DNA of 64,000 bases from Hirundichthys speculiger. Taxonomy: Eukaryota; Chordata; Actinopteri; Beloniformes; Exocoetidae. The position numbers and the translations under genes are program-made. The stretch lies in the NCBI GenBank assembly GCA_018398805.1, contig JAGFBZ010000011.1:1054001-1118000 (forward strand), written 5' to 3'. Each line of letters begins with the position of its first letter. Within the stretch, counting starts at the first letter, position 1. The notes under the pieces were generated by a model, which searched no databases, was not told the DNA's origin, and saw only the letters and a program-made list of their open reading frames with translations. Positions 52,819-64,000 of this stretch are shown one piece after another.

Positions 52819-53458
52819 CAATTTCTGCGGAGCCCCCCGAGCCTCTATAATGTGTTTAAAATTTGTTTAAAAACCCCAAAAAAGTAGCGAGGCACTACAG
52901 CGAAACAAGACAAAGGCTCAACTGTGGTCTTTCTGTTACCTTCACAGCCTCTGGTCTCTGAACCGTAGTAAAGAAACCGCTGGTATTGTGCTATTTTTGG
53001 CTCGTAATTAGCGGCTAACACGCTAACAACAACAAAACAAAAAGTCCGGTTTTCTCTGCATGGAACGAGCACTTTATTCTGGCACTGCAGGAACTTGTAA
53101 CGTCACACAGGTTGTATTGTTCGGCTCCTGTCAGTTAACAGAGAATGTTAATCTATACACGCTGGGCTGCTGTTTATGCTCACTCCACTTTTCATCTAAC
53201 CCCGTTTTCTTCTGCCGTCCCACAACACACACACAGTCCATTACCCATAAGGCCACACCATTACCCATAAGGCTACCTTCTTAAAGGGGCCAGGCTGGCT
53301 CACAGCATTTCTTCACTGTGAGAGAACGCGCAATCAAAATCCTGTGATGTTGCCGCAATGTTTAAATTAAAAAAAAAATTATATTATATATTTCTGAAAA
53401 AAATCCGCGAAGCACCAAAACCGCAGTACTCAAACCGCGAATTGTCAAGGGATCACTG
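52819..53458 (-). mobile_element. Tigger/pogo-like MITE, copy 3 (one end lost)
   Basis: Nearly the full copy-1 sequence in reverse orientation. The end ..AAGGGATCACTG at 53458 is followed by TA. The opposite end stops within the GAGCCTC..CTGCGG block near 52820, so the last ~50 bp are missing. Confidence 0.85.
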
Positions 53459-53460
53459 TA

Positions 53461-54790
53461 TCTCAATCTGACCTGCAGAAAAAGATGACCCATGTTACTC
53501 ATCGATAAGAGCTGTTGCTGGAGATGAGTTGCACTCCTTTCAATTTCTCAAATTCTCATCAGCTTCAACAGGCGACGAGTTACAGATAACCGGGCTGATC
53601 AAGTCAACACCAGATTGAAATATAGATAAAACAGCGCTTCTTTCTACATTTACTAATCTGTTAATTTAGTGGTATGGGTGTGCTGGATTTATTCTAATGA
53701 AAACCTTTTTTTTTTAAGCTGTTTTGTGTTATAAGTAAGCAGAGATGTGTGCAGAGTACAGTGCAATGCCACTGTTTTACATTGTGTGTTTGTGTGTGAG
53801 CATGCATGCACGTGCACCAGTCCTCCCGGGTCAAATGGGTCATTTGGAGGCTTGTGCAGTTTTTGTGGACAGGCTGATGGTGGTCAGTTCATTTGAATCA
53901 GGTATATTAGAGAGGGAAATATCTAACACGTGCTGTAAAGTGGCCCTCCAGGACCAGAACTGGAGAGAGGTGTGCTCGACTGTCCACATGACATTAATGT
54001 TGTCATCAGAGGTCCTCCGGTGAAAACTGTGTACCCAGTGATTGGTCTCGACTTCACAGTCTCATCCATTGATAACCACGGAGCTGTGCTGCCTGCAATT
54101 GTCAGTTTAGTCTTATAGTTTTGTATTTTTACTGAATGTATTTCAAAATGATGTTCAGGTCGAGGTCATAGTAGTAGCACCAAAGAGCTCAAGGAGTGAA
54201 TATAAATGTGTCACGCATCAGTCACACAATGCCAGTAATGCAGGTCAGTGGCAGTCGAAGTGCTTTGGAAGTGGCTGAAGAGCTCAGAACGAAAGTATTC
54301 GAATTGAACCAGTGAGCGCATTAGAGTCAAAAAACATAAAAACAGCATTAAACCGAGGCTTAAAATAATACAGCAGAAAAAAAAGACAAATAAAATGCAG
54401 TTTATTAAAGGTAATAAATACTTTTAAAGGCCTCGTGCCTGGAGGCTGGAGTCCACATTGAGGCTAGCATCCACCACTCCGCACCCCCACCCAACCACAA
54501 AAAGAAAAAGTTTGTTGTAAAGCTTAAAAACTGTCCCACTAAATGTTTTTGTTCTGAAGAAAACCGAAGGCCCAGCTGTCATTCATCTGTGTCAAAGACT
54601 TTCATTCCTGAAGTTTTAATACTAAAGAGTAAAGTCAGTATCTGACTCTTCAATAATGGGAAAGATGTTCTGAGCCTGAAGACCATCTAAGCAGGTAATA
54701 GTTGACAACATAGGGTTTGGTGCTGTCTAAACTTCTCCATCTTATTTAGTTCTACTTGCAAGCATCCAGAACCAGAGTTCTTTTATGAGA

Positions 54791-54848
<58 letters not shown>

Positions 54849-56055
54849 TGTATATAAAATAATAATTCAGTCGGCATGTGGTTCAAAGAGGCTTTTTAAA
54901 ACTTCCAAAAACAGAAAACTAAAAAAAGTGAAGCAAACTTTAGAAAAGTTTGTAAATACAAACAACATGATTTAAAATGAAGCCTGTACTTTGAAGTCCA
55001 TCCATGGCAGAAAATAAAAACTGTTGCTGCCTTTTTTTTTTCTGCTGGTTTTATATGTCACAGCAAAATATTAGTACAATTACTTGTTATAATAATAAAG
55101 GCGTTCCATACAAGGTCACGTCTCTGTTCAGCTGGGCCTCATTAGTTGAGATTCAATATTTTATCCTCTTTTATTTGAGTGAATGAGGGAAAGAAACAGC
55201 CGTGTCTTTCCCAGCTGACTTCTTCAATGATGCAGCCCCAAACCTCAGTTAACTCTTCTCAGAGAAATTCAGTTTGTCAATCTTAAAGTAAGGCAGCTAA
55301 ACATCAAACCCCAAGTGATGGTTTTTATTTGTAAAATGTAAAATTCTTCCACAGCTGTATAACCGCAGTATTCCCATTAGTCCATATCATCCAAATCTTG
55401 CCAGAGGTTCTGCATCAAGAGACGTCCCTGATTGTTTTCTCTGTGTGTTTATAACAACCAAGAGACAGAACCAATGTGTGATGACATATTTGTCGCCAGA
55501 GCAATCAGGCCCTATAATCTTCCCAGTCAGGAAAACCAGAACAAATTAGGCTGTGCAGCACTTCCAGTGTGCTATCACTATAAATCATCATCATGACCCC
55601 GAACATATACAGTCAGCTCACGATAAAACAACAGGCCTGGGAGAATAACGTTTGTTCCCAAGCTCGGTCCACGTATACATGGTGATATACTGTGAGAAGA
55701 GTCCCATTCAAATGTATTTCTCACACGCTTATTGTATGCTGGGGCAAAAGCATTTCCCGACTGAAAGTATGGGCTGGGCCCTCATTCTTTTTAATTACAG
55801 GGTTTGCTGATTATGAACAAACATCAGGGAAGTTAGTATGATTGTTTACTGTCACTGTGTGAATATTTGTAGATGCTGTGCCAAAAGAATTTCAGATAGA
55901 AGCTTGACAATAAAAGTCACATGAACACCAAAGAATATTGTTTAAGGGAATATAATACTATACCACTAGTCATATAACATTATACAACCGTGCCAACTGA
56001 TCCACATTCACAATTGTTGGTGCACATTCTGTCAGAAGCTGACATAAACTCATCG
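53461..56055. other. Intergenic, no gene seen
   Basis: Holds a (TA)n tract at 54793-54844. The 92-aa frame at 53745 (+) has no family resemblance. Confidence 0.5.
54793..54844. repeat. (TA)n microsatellite
   Basis: About 26 uninterrupted TA units. Confidence 0.97.
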
Positions 56056-56059
56056 CTGG

Positions 56060-56335
56060 TAAGCGAAGCAACTTCCTTTGGCTTTTGTCTTTTTGGGGTC
56101 ACCGCAACAGACCTTTGTGTTCTGCATATTTGATTTATGAGAGGTTTTACACCAGATGCCCTTCCTCACACAACCGTCCTGGGAGTGGCACGAAGAGCAA
56201 CTGGGGCCGTGTGAGGTTCAGAGTCCCATCCAGGGACATTTTAGCCTATTTCAGGCCCGGGGACTGATCCTGGGATCTTCTGGTCCCTCTGGTGTCCGAC
56301 TCTACCAACTATGCAACAGTCATTTGGTTCCAAAA
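56060..56335 (-). mobile_element. tRNA-derived SINE
   Basis: The minus strand starts with a tRNA-like head (GCATAGTTGGTAGAGTCGGA as box A, GGATCAGTCCC as degenerate box B). It runs on to GCATCTGGTGTAAAACCTC and the CAAAAGCCAAAGGAAG-type tail. The plus strand shows the familiar fish motif CCAGATGCCCTTCCTCACAC. Diverged. Confidence 0.65.
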
Positions 56336-56612
56336 CTGATATAAGGTTTTCCAAAACAATGTGCAACGATGTGACGCACAGGCACATGGAAAATTAATAA
56401 GTTATATTAATCTGTTTGAATTTAGTCATAGTTGTGTGAGTATGAAAGGTTGTCACCTGGTATTGTCTACGGCCCCCCGTGACTCAAATAGTTGTCGTAT
56501 TTCAATAAGGAAGGCCATTCCAAAATTGACTTTTTCCATTTAGCAGCCAGTTTTAATGTGCATCTGGGGTCATCGGCCTATTAAAACATTCAGCTGTACT
56601 ACATGTTTAATT

Positions 56613-57343
56613 CAGGGGTGTCAGACTCATTTTCACTGAGGGCCACATCAGCATTGTGGTTGCCCTCAAAGGGCCAGATTGACAGCATGAATGTAACAAA
56701 ATGCAATGTAAATCAAAATAAATTAAACTACACCTTATTATAATCTTAAATAACGGATTCTGTATTTATTATGTATTCAAGTTTCAAACATTTAGGTCAT
56801 TATTATTTTAAACTCAGGGTTTGTGGTCGTAAGAGTATCCATTATCTTGGTTTCAGAAGCGAAAGCGGTTCTTTGTTTTTCTTGCAGGCTAAATTTAGCA
56901 TACTTAGCTCCATGTTTGCTGTCAAAATGCCTACGTAGATTATACAACTTCACGACCAACACCCGCCTCATAACACAAAAGACATACTGTTATTTCACCT
57001 TGAGATACAAACTTGTAATTGTTTTCCCATCGTTCATGAAACTGCCTTCCTTGTGCATCAATTTTTCTTTTCTTGGACATGTTGGGGTTAGTTTGTAAAG
57101 GTTTTTCTTAAGTCCATCAGTTCTGAAAAATCGTCTTGCTCATAGCTACCGTTATCGTTGTGGGTAACGACGAAATGCATGGTGGGAGATGTAGTTTATT
57201 GTCAATATGCACTTTAAAGCAGTTTAAGCTTATTTTAAGTCTTAAAATATTGGTTTAAAATTTAAGCTAATAATACCCAAGCTCTCGAGGGCCACATAAA
57301 ATGACATGGCGGGCCACATTTGGCCTTGTGTTTGACACATGTG
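56613..57343. mobile_element. Non-autonomous hAT element (731 bp)
   Basis: The left end CAGGGGTGTCAGACTCATTT and right end TGTGTTTGACACATGTG are inverted. The 8-bp flanks GTTTAATT (56605-56612) and GTTTAAAT (57344-57351) match at 7 of 8. GGGCCACAT motifs lie near both ends. The internal 91-aa frame is not transposase. Confidence 0.85.
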
Positions 57344-57351
57344 GTTTAAAT

Positions 57352-60300
57352 GGACTGACTGAAAGTTTGATGTTTTACTGAGGTAGTTGTGTGGAACCCA
57401 AAATCCACTGGCAGGGAAAGAAAGAAAGAAAAAAAATGCCCCAGAGTATGATAGTGCCACCACCATGCTTAACACTGGTGAAGTGCCTTTGAATGTGGAT
57501 TCCTTACCTTTACTCCTCCAATCTTTGACAAGAAATAATTCCTTCACAAGACTTTTTTTTCCTCCATACTACTAACTAAAACCATTAGGTAAGGTTGTAA
57601 GAGCTGATCTTGGAGTAAGGAGGTTATTCTTCGATGGCAGCCTCTCAGTCTGTTGTGATGTACTTTAATGGCACACTTAAAATAATTTTTAAAATAACAA
57701 ACTGAAGATTTATTAACATATAGTCTGCTATCAATAACTGCAGTCAAATTAAAAAGTGCTTTTTATTAAGGAGTGGGCTAGCAACAAAAAGTCATTTATT
57801 TTTTACTCAACTGATGCTGCTTTCAATCATTCGTATCGCTGAAAGATTTGACGTGGACTTTGGAGAGCCCTCATTAAAAATGAGAAATCAAAAATAATGA
57901 CTGGAGACAGTAAGAGGAAGGCCAAAAGTGTAAAAGCAAGGAGACGCAAAAGGCAAAAGAATCAGAGAAAGCAAGAGGACGACAAAAAGAGAAAAGAAAA
58001 TACGAAGAGGAAAAGAGAGAACCAGAGACGAGGAGTTGAGCTCCAGTTGGATATCCAATCTGTATTCTCAGTCTCTGACTCAAGTGAAAACCATCAAAGC
58101 CTGAGGTTTGGGGACTCAAAAGTCGGTTCAATCTGCAACCATTTCCCACAGCCTTTCAAGAACTGCCAAACATTTATTTGTTTTGGATTAATGTAATTAA
58201 CTCCCCCCCTTTCCCAGTGTCACACAGAAGAAGCGAGTCACAGTGAACAGATTACAAGGACTCTGCTTCTCAAAACCTGCAGCCTGGCACTGTGGCTCAC
58301 TGATTTCATATCAGTGGATTTACATTTTGCTTTAGCTTGACATGTAAATCGCCTCCTGATAATTCTCACAAAGGCGCCGGCAAACATTTACAGCCCAGGG
58401 AGTAAAAAAGATGTATCGCAGCCAAGCAGTTAAAAGCATGTGCAAAGTGTTTGCTTTTTATCCACTTGAGAGTTACTTATACATGCAAACTTTCTTCCAG
58501 TGGTGCTGTTTGTTTTGTAACAGTATATTGCAATGAATAGACTTTAATTTGGGGGATATTTGTTTCCACTACAGCTAAAAAGTCTTAATTGCAATAATAA
58601 AATAATAAACATCCTGTACAAGTACATTTTATTTGCCTCGTTTTAGAGATACTTTCACAAATGTTTCAAAAGACTTTAGTAGCTCCATATATAAGCAAAA
58701 ACTGTAATAAGGAGATAATATTTACAGCCCTAAGTAAATACAGCAAGTGAGGATATTGACTAATAAACCTCTGTGGAATTTTTGTGATACTAATGCTTGC
58801 TCTGAAATCATACATGGTGTTTAAAGTGGGTTTTAAAGTTCCTCAGTTTGGATCATTAAACTTACTCAGTCAATAACAGTCTGTTTAAAACTTCCCTCAG
58901 AGTAATAAGCCAGGTTTTCACAGTCCAACTCATCAGGCCCTTCAAGCAGCCCAGAGTCATAACTCCTCTGGCGTCAATAATTTTTCATGCGACAGAAGTC
59001 ACAGTAAAAATGATGTGTATGTATGTAATACATTAGCCTTCCAGCCGTAGTGAAATGTCCCATAAATCCAGAGGTTTTCTGTTTCATATACCACATCTCC
59101 CTTCATGGGTAGGGGAGGGGGAAAAAAAATTATATCTAAAAAGTATTGCAAAGATTTGGTGATCAAACCCAGATGGGAGTGAATCATTTCTCAAAGTCTG
59201 CTGGAATAATGGGCCGTTCTTCAACAACCATTCTCGTGAGAAAGGGCTCCAAAGAAACGTCGCTTTACAAATTGTGATACCAGCGCCTCTAAATGATATT
59301 CGAATTGTTTGTAGAATCGATATCGATGTGTTTCTCAACTTTTAAGCCGATTTTTTAAGATGAAACCCTCCCATCAAGTGGATTCTGCCATTAATTCCCT
59401 TTATGTACCTGAAGAGGTCAGTCTATCTCCCTCTGCCAGCAGCAGCCGCCACCTAAACTGATGACCAGCAGCAAAACTATCACCATTCATTGTAGTTTTC
59501 TTTTTTTGCCTTTAAATTAAGAGTTAGTTTAACCATCATTCCTAACATAGCCTATTCAAGTCTTCTCTAATGTTTTCCAAGTGGAGACACAACCCCCCTT
59601 CCTTCGTGACCACTATGATGCTCCTCATGGCATCCAAATGATTTTTTCATGAAGTTTTTTGATATTGTAACATTCACGGCTGATTGATGATTATAGAATA
59701 ACTCTTAAAGACTTGAATGGAGGCTCAAAGACTTTTTTTTTCTGTGCTCTTGCCAACTGACAAAGCCTTCTGGACGGAAGGTGAACAAAGAGGAAATTGA
59801 CCTGGACGGCTGAGAGTCATCACCAGGAAAAAGAAAACATATGTTCGGTAGATTTCTGTATTCTTGGATTCCTTCCTGTCAGAAAACTGTCTACATTTAC
59901 GTGTTTCCTGGACAAACTGAATTGCATTTGTTCACAAAACTATATCAGTAGCAGAAATTGACTTTTTTGGAAGCAGTCCGGAGAGAAATTACCTCAAAAA
60001 CTGTCTCCAGTGTTGAATAAACAGGAAGGAAGAACCAGAGACAAAAGTGTTTGCACCTACCGCTCCTTTGAAAGACCAGAAAGCAAAGCAGTGTCACGGG
60101 TTGAAAGACCGCTGCCAGTTTTGATGGGGAAATCTGTTGTATCTCATGTTCCAGTCCATCCTGAAGGATTCTGGGACCTGCAGCTGGAATGGTTTGATTA
60201 AAAGACTTTAATGGTTGACTATTGGAGGTCATGAAGGGCCTGTTTACCTTGAAGAGAACTGATTCTGTTCATGTATAAAATCAATTCAGGGCATGTTTAA

Positions 60301-61106
60301 AAAATAACAATGATGATGATGATGATGTAAAAATAATAAAAAGATGGTTTCTAGAGGCTTTGTTTATTGTGAGTCCTCTGACTGCCTTCAGTTATCTGGA
60401 GGGAAAGAAAATGATGTTGATTTGTTTCGGGTTTCTTTTTTTTCTCAGACACACTCCCGACAGTCGACCCTGGCTTCAGACAACACTTTTAAGTTCTCTG
60501 TTTCTGTGTGAGTCAGGAAAGTCAATGTCTTAGCTGTTTTTATAGTAAATGTCCTGCAGTGCCAACAAGAAGAAAATGGATTTTCAAGATTTTTACAAGA
60601 TTTTCACTTTCTGAAAGGTTCACTTTTGAGACATTCGTAGTAAGTTCTAGCTTATTTGGATAGTTACATCAGTAAAACTAGTTGCAGTGACGGGGTTTCG
60701 GCACATATACTTCTCCCCCCCACAGACTAGTTAAAAAAAGGGACAAACACATTCACTTTTTTTTTGACCATTGCAAAAATAAGACAAAAACTTAATCAAC
60801 TGGTATGTTTCCAGAGACAAGTTTTCTAAATTTGTAATGCAATTTTCTCCGTTTCCTCACGTTGAAGATTTGTAAAAGGTAAAAAACGACTCATCTCCCA
60901 TTCGATCCATTACTCTATATACATCAGTTTGTAGCATTTGTAACTCGCTCAACATAAAAGGCAAAATAAAAAAAAAAGAAAGAAAACATGAGCGGGAAAT
61001 CAAACCCAAAAGCTTAAATTTATTATTTGAAAGTCGTGCTGTGTGTCACGACAAAAAACCACACCGTTCACATCCATCAGTAAGAACTGACAGATTTTTG
61101 TTTCAC

Positions 61107-61109
<3 letters not shown>
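57352..61109. other. Intergenic, no gene seen
   Basis: Includes a polypurine stretch at 57890-58055 and a (GATG)/(GAT)n tract near 60310-60327. 58250-58420 and 59190-59330 have even composition and could be conserved non-coding elements, unproven. Confidence 0.45.
57890..58055. repeat. Polypurine tract
   Basis: About 165 bp, strongly A+G on the plus strand. It produces a very basic open frame (KRK, RRRKRQK) that I read as low-complexity rather than protein. Confidence 0.8.

Positions 61110-61141
<32 letters not shown>
61110..61141. repeat. (CA)n microsatellite
   Basis: Sixteen CA units. Directly after it, 61142-61207 has a repeat-tail block (AGCTGGGATAGGCTTCAGCA, GTGACCCTGAATAGGAAGAA) of common fish type. 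Confidence 0.95.
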
Positions 61142-61146
<5 letters not shown>

Positions 61147-61254
61147 ATCCAAGGAGAGCTGGGATAGGCTTCAGCAGACACTGTGACCCTGAATAGGAAG
61201 AAACAATTAAGACGCCGCAGCCTGTGCCCCAGGTCATACTTTTTTTTTTTTTTC

Positions 61255-61435
61255 CTTTTGTAAAAGTTTTTTTGTGGCTCTAGTGGCCTTTATTGACAGT
61301 GATAGAGAGGAAACCAGGGCAGAGGGAGTGGGGAAGACACGCAGCAGGTCAGGAGTCAAACCTGCAACCTCTGCAGGAGGACTGCAACCTCTGTACATGG
61401 GTCGCCAGCTCAAACCGCTGATTTACCCAGCAGCC
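61255..61435 (-). mobile_element. tRNA-derived SINE, second family
   Basis: The minus strand begins with a tRNA-like head (AATCAGCGGTTTGAGCTGGC) and has a GTTGCAGGTTTGACTCCTG box-B-like block. Its body ends CACTGTCAATAAAGGCCACT before an A-rich tail. An 18-bp piece containing TGCAACCTCTG is duplicated at about 61356-61393. Confidence 0.65.
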
Positions 61436-63860
61436 TGATTTTATATTTTTATTTTTTTTCATTCTCCACTTGTATCATGAGTTCCACGTCTTCCACAGAT
61501 GCCGAGACAGCATTGCCATCGACAAGCTGCAACCCAGTGAAGATGCTATGTTTCTGTGGCTCTCATTCAGATCCACCACATGCTCATCAGGCCATTATAA
61601 CTTGTTACCTGTTTTTCCATCTGCAGACAAAATCGAATTTGAAGAAAACTTTTGAAACATCAGTTTAAGTGAAACTAGCATCAGCACCTTTTCCGTTTAC
61701 TTGTTTGATACTAATGAACAAGACTGCGTGGAAGAGTTGTCAGCTGCTGGTTGTGTTTATTGTGTCGTGTATATATTAGATCAAAACCGGACTGGAACTA
61801 TTTTTTGGATAAGACACAAACAAAATCAGCACTCCATACAGTAAAACTTCGAAAGACATCTTCAGGACTGGGTTTCTCCTTCATCCTTCTCCTTATTCTT
61901 TCATGTTTGTGAATTATTTCGTCTGAAAGTGCATCATGTTTTTTGTTTCTTTTGTCCTTTTTCTACCTGACCCTGTGCTCCAAGGCTCCATTGTGATCAA
62001 GGCGCAAACCACCTGAAGCAAAAACATCATGTGTATCCAGGACATCTTTTAGAATCTCACTATTTCTATCAACCTTTTCAAAAGTGTAACTTAAAAAAAA
62101 TTACTCCAAGCTTCAAAAACCACTGTCTTCCAGCGTTGTAATTAGTTTCTGCCTTTCCTTCCATAGTGTCACAGTCCAACCAGTCTCCTCTCACTTTTGG
62201 TTGCATTTCTACGCTGTCTTCACCAGAACCACTTTCTCAGTGCGATTTTTATCCTGGTACCCGGCTGAACATTTGGATCTTGTATCTCTTTGGTTCTGGT
62301 CATCACATTAAACGCGGGCCGTGACTCAACTTGACATTACGTTCAGAAGTAGATGACAAACTCGCATGTAAACGAAACCGCAGAGTTTTTCCGATTTTCG
62401 TCAGCAATTCTCTCCTTTTCTTTGTAGCCGACTTCATTTTCATCCGTACCACCTCCCTGCTCTACGCAGGGCTTTCATTTCTAGTTAAGCTCCATGGCTG
62501 GAGTGGACACAACTTTGTCAGTGGGTTTCTCATTTTTCATCACAGGCACTTAAGGCCAAATGTACTCTCAGTTCGCTTTCAGTGTAAATTTTGAACAGTT
62601 ATACAGAAATACGGATGTTGCCATGCTTTTCATTATACCACACTATGATGCACAGTAAAGTATCAAAATTAACAAGAAGCAGGAACTGATTTCTGAAGCA
62701 TTAATTCCAGCCTCTTTTTTTTAATTTCAATCATTCAAAGGCGTTTTAAGTTGTTTTAGTAGCTTAAGAAACTGGATTGTTTCTCAGTCTATGAAGTAAC
62801 TTTTTACAAAACATGGAGCTATGTGGTATAGAAATGGGAGGGACAGGGTGAGAGATGTACAGCAAACAGTGCTAAGTGAGAATATCATGTAGACCGAGAA
62901 TGTGGAAATTATGCTTTTTGCTCTTTTTCCCACTAATTACTGCTTCCTCCCTCTAAGTCATGAGTGGGGGATGTGTAGACATGCACAAACATGTACAGTT
63001 ATGTAATGTGCATGCTAGCTGATGTACTTAGCATTTCTATGCTAAGTACATCAGCTACTTAGGCATGTGTACATACCTGCACACATGCATGTACATACTG
63101 TAGAGCTTGATCCTTAATCCTTGATCCCCTCTGCACGGATCGAAGTGGAAACACACACATACACACTCACACACACCCTCCCAAAACCTAAACAATGATC
63201 CATCACAAGAATCCACATCCTCCTCTGGGCCACATCAGTCCCTTTGCTGCGGAAAAACTGATCCCAGAATCGGCTGCTAACTGTCAACTGCAGGACTCCG
63301 AGCCGCCCACTCACCACTAGAAAGAGACCACTGTGGATGCACGCATTTAATAGGCCTGCCATCAGAGTAAATGGAGGCTTAGTTTGCGAGCACTCTGATC
63401 TCTCTCTGGATTTGTGACTCTTTTTTTTTTTTTTTTGAAACACCAAAAAGGAGAGCAAACACAATGGTGGATTTGTCGAGGGTGTAATCGCGATTTTAAT
63501 TTTAGTTCTGTTGCTCGTCTGTGTAGGTGAATTGTCTGGCATGTCGCAGCTGTCATCGAGGTTCGTGTGCGGCGTCTGCGTTTGCAAAAGTGTGTGTGCT
63601 TTCATGTAGGTCTCGGCTCCCTCTCCCTGAACACACACACAGACGCTTGAGCCGGCTGCTGGCACACGGAGTGACTCGCTTCAAATGGGGGTCTCATGTT
63701 TATCATATGAGAAATATCAACCACCAGTAACTGGGTGAATGTGTAAAATAAAAACTGATGAATAAAGGATGGCTTGGTAAGATTAATGTAAACACTTTTT
63801 TTTTCCAGAATTATGCGCGTTTCTGTGTGTGTGTGTGGTTGAGTCTACATGCAGTCATCA
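61436..63860. other. Intergenic or 3' UTR, no exon seen
   Basis: Holds the 17-bp palindrome at 63017-63056, CA-rich tracts near 63152-63176, and a 183-codon frame at 63114-63665 (-) that overlaps CA repeats and a T tract and looks accidental. If the minus-strand exon at the window edge is real, the part below it would be its 3' UTR. Confidence 0.4.
63017..63056. repeat. Perfect 17-bp palindrome with 6-base loop
   Basis: AGCTGATGTACTTAGCA (63017-63033) and its exact complement (63040-63056) around TTTCTA. Confidence 0.95.
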
Positions 63861-64000
63861 TTAACCGCCACTCTCCTTGAGCTTGACCACCGCTCCAGTA
63901 CGATCACGACCACCCACACACTCAGCCCCACTAACATCTATATCAAAGTTCACACAGTGGGCCATCTGTTGACCCTGTGTGGCTAGCTCGTCGGCATCAC
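63861..64000 (-). CDS. Possible 3'-terminal coding exon of an unidentified gene (cut by window edge)
   Basis: From the window edge the minus strand is open for 46 codons to TAA at 63863-63861. It reads DADELATQGQQMAHCVNFDI, then DVSGAECVGGRDRTGAVVKL and KESGG. The stretch is GC-richer than its flanks and has a balanced, protein-like composition, but a 46-codon open stretch can arise by chance. I do not recognise the protein. Human synteny would put TCF7 and SKP1 beyond VDAC1, and it resembles neither C-terminus as I know them. Confidence 0.25.
   Translation of the reverse strand, partial: DADELATQGQQMAHCVNFDIDVSGAECVGGRDRTGAVVKLKESGG

Noticed and set aside
57897..58196. Very basic 99-codon frame resembling a nuclear protein
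   Set aside because: A by-product of the polypurine tract. The Lys/Arg runs come from AAR/AGR codons, and similarity to any protein would be compositional.
63114..63665. 183-codon open frame on the minus strand
   Set aside because: It runs through CA-rich simple sequence and a T tract (KKKKK, VCVSVYVCVS) with no domain. Most likely accidental, or 3' UTR of a gene beyond the edge.

Overview
The window is vertebrate nuclear DNA, almost certainly from a teleost fish. It is AT-rich, the two recognisable genes are split by GT-AG introns, and it is full of repeats of kinds common in fish: Tc1/mariner relics, hAT and Tigger-like MITEs, a Harbinger-like element, tRNA-derived SINEs, LINE fragments and many (TA)n/(CA)n/(AG)n tracts. 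Nothing looks prokaryotic, and I saw no CRISPR array, operon or intact tRNA/rRNA gene. Family names for repeats come from memory of typical ends and protein motifs; no database was searched.

Two protein-coding genes can be reconstructed exon by exon, both on the minus strand. (1) A KCT2/C5orf15 homologue (coding 21840-26413, 3 exons, 334 aa): a type I membrane protein with signal peptide, Ser/Thr-rich ectodomain, one membrane span and a conserved cytoplasmic tail. (2) vdac1 (coding 32281-39651, 8 coding exons, 283 aa, plus a non-coding first exon near 42.53-42.6 kb): the mitochondrial outer-membrane voltage-dependent anion channel. Order and orientation match human 5q31 (C5orf15 next to VDAC1, same strand), so this is an old syntenic block. 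The two proteins have no known shared pathway.

Layout: 1-20.2 kb is intergenic, with a hAT transposase relic, a Tc1 relic, a hAT MITE with target-site duplication and several other repeats. 20.2-26.5 kb is kct2, whose first intron holds a Tc1-type MITE inside a (TA)n tract. 26.5-31.2 kb is dominated by a 2.66 kb Harbinger-like inverted-repeat element carrying nested repeats, a probable solo LTR and near-perfect hairpins. 31.2-43.1 kb is vdac1 with its promoter region. 43.1-63.8 kb is intergenic or regulatory DNA with three copies of one Tigger-like MITE, a hAT MITE, SINEs and a LINE fragment. The last 140 bases may hold the 3' end of a further minus-strand coding exon that I cannot identify.

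The most unusual structure is the Harbinger-like element. Both of its ends carry a self-complementary hairpin in which one base pair has changed on both arms together, and its centre has a perfect 49-bp inverted repeat.
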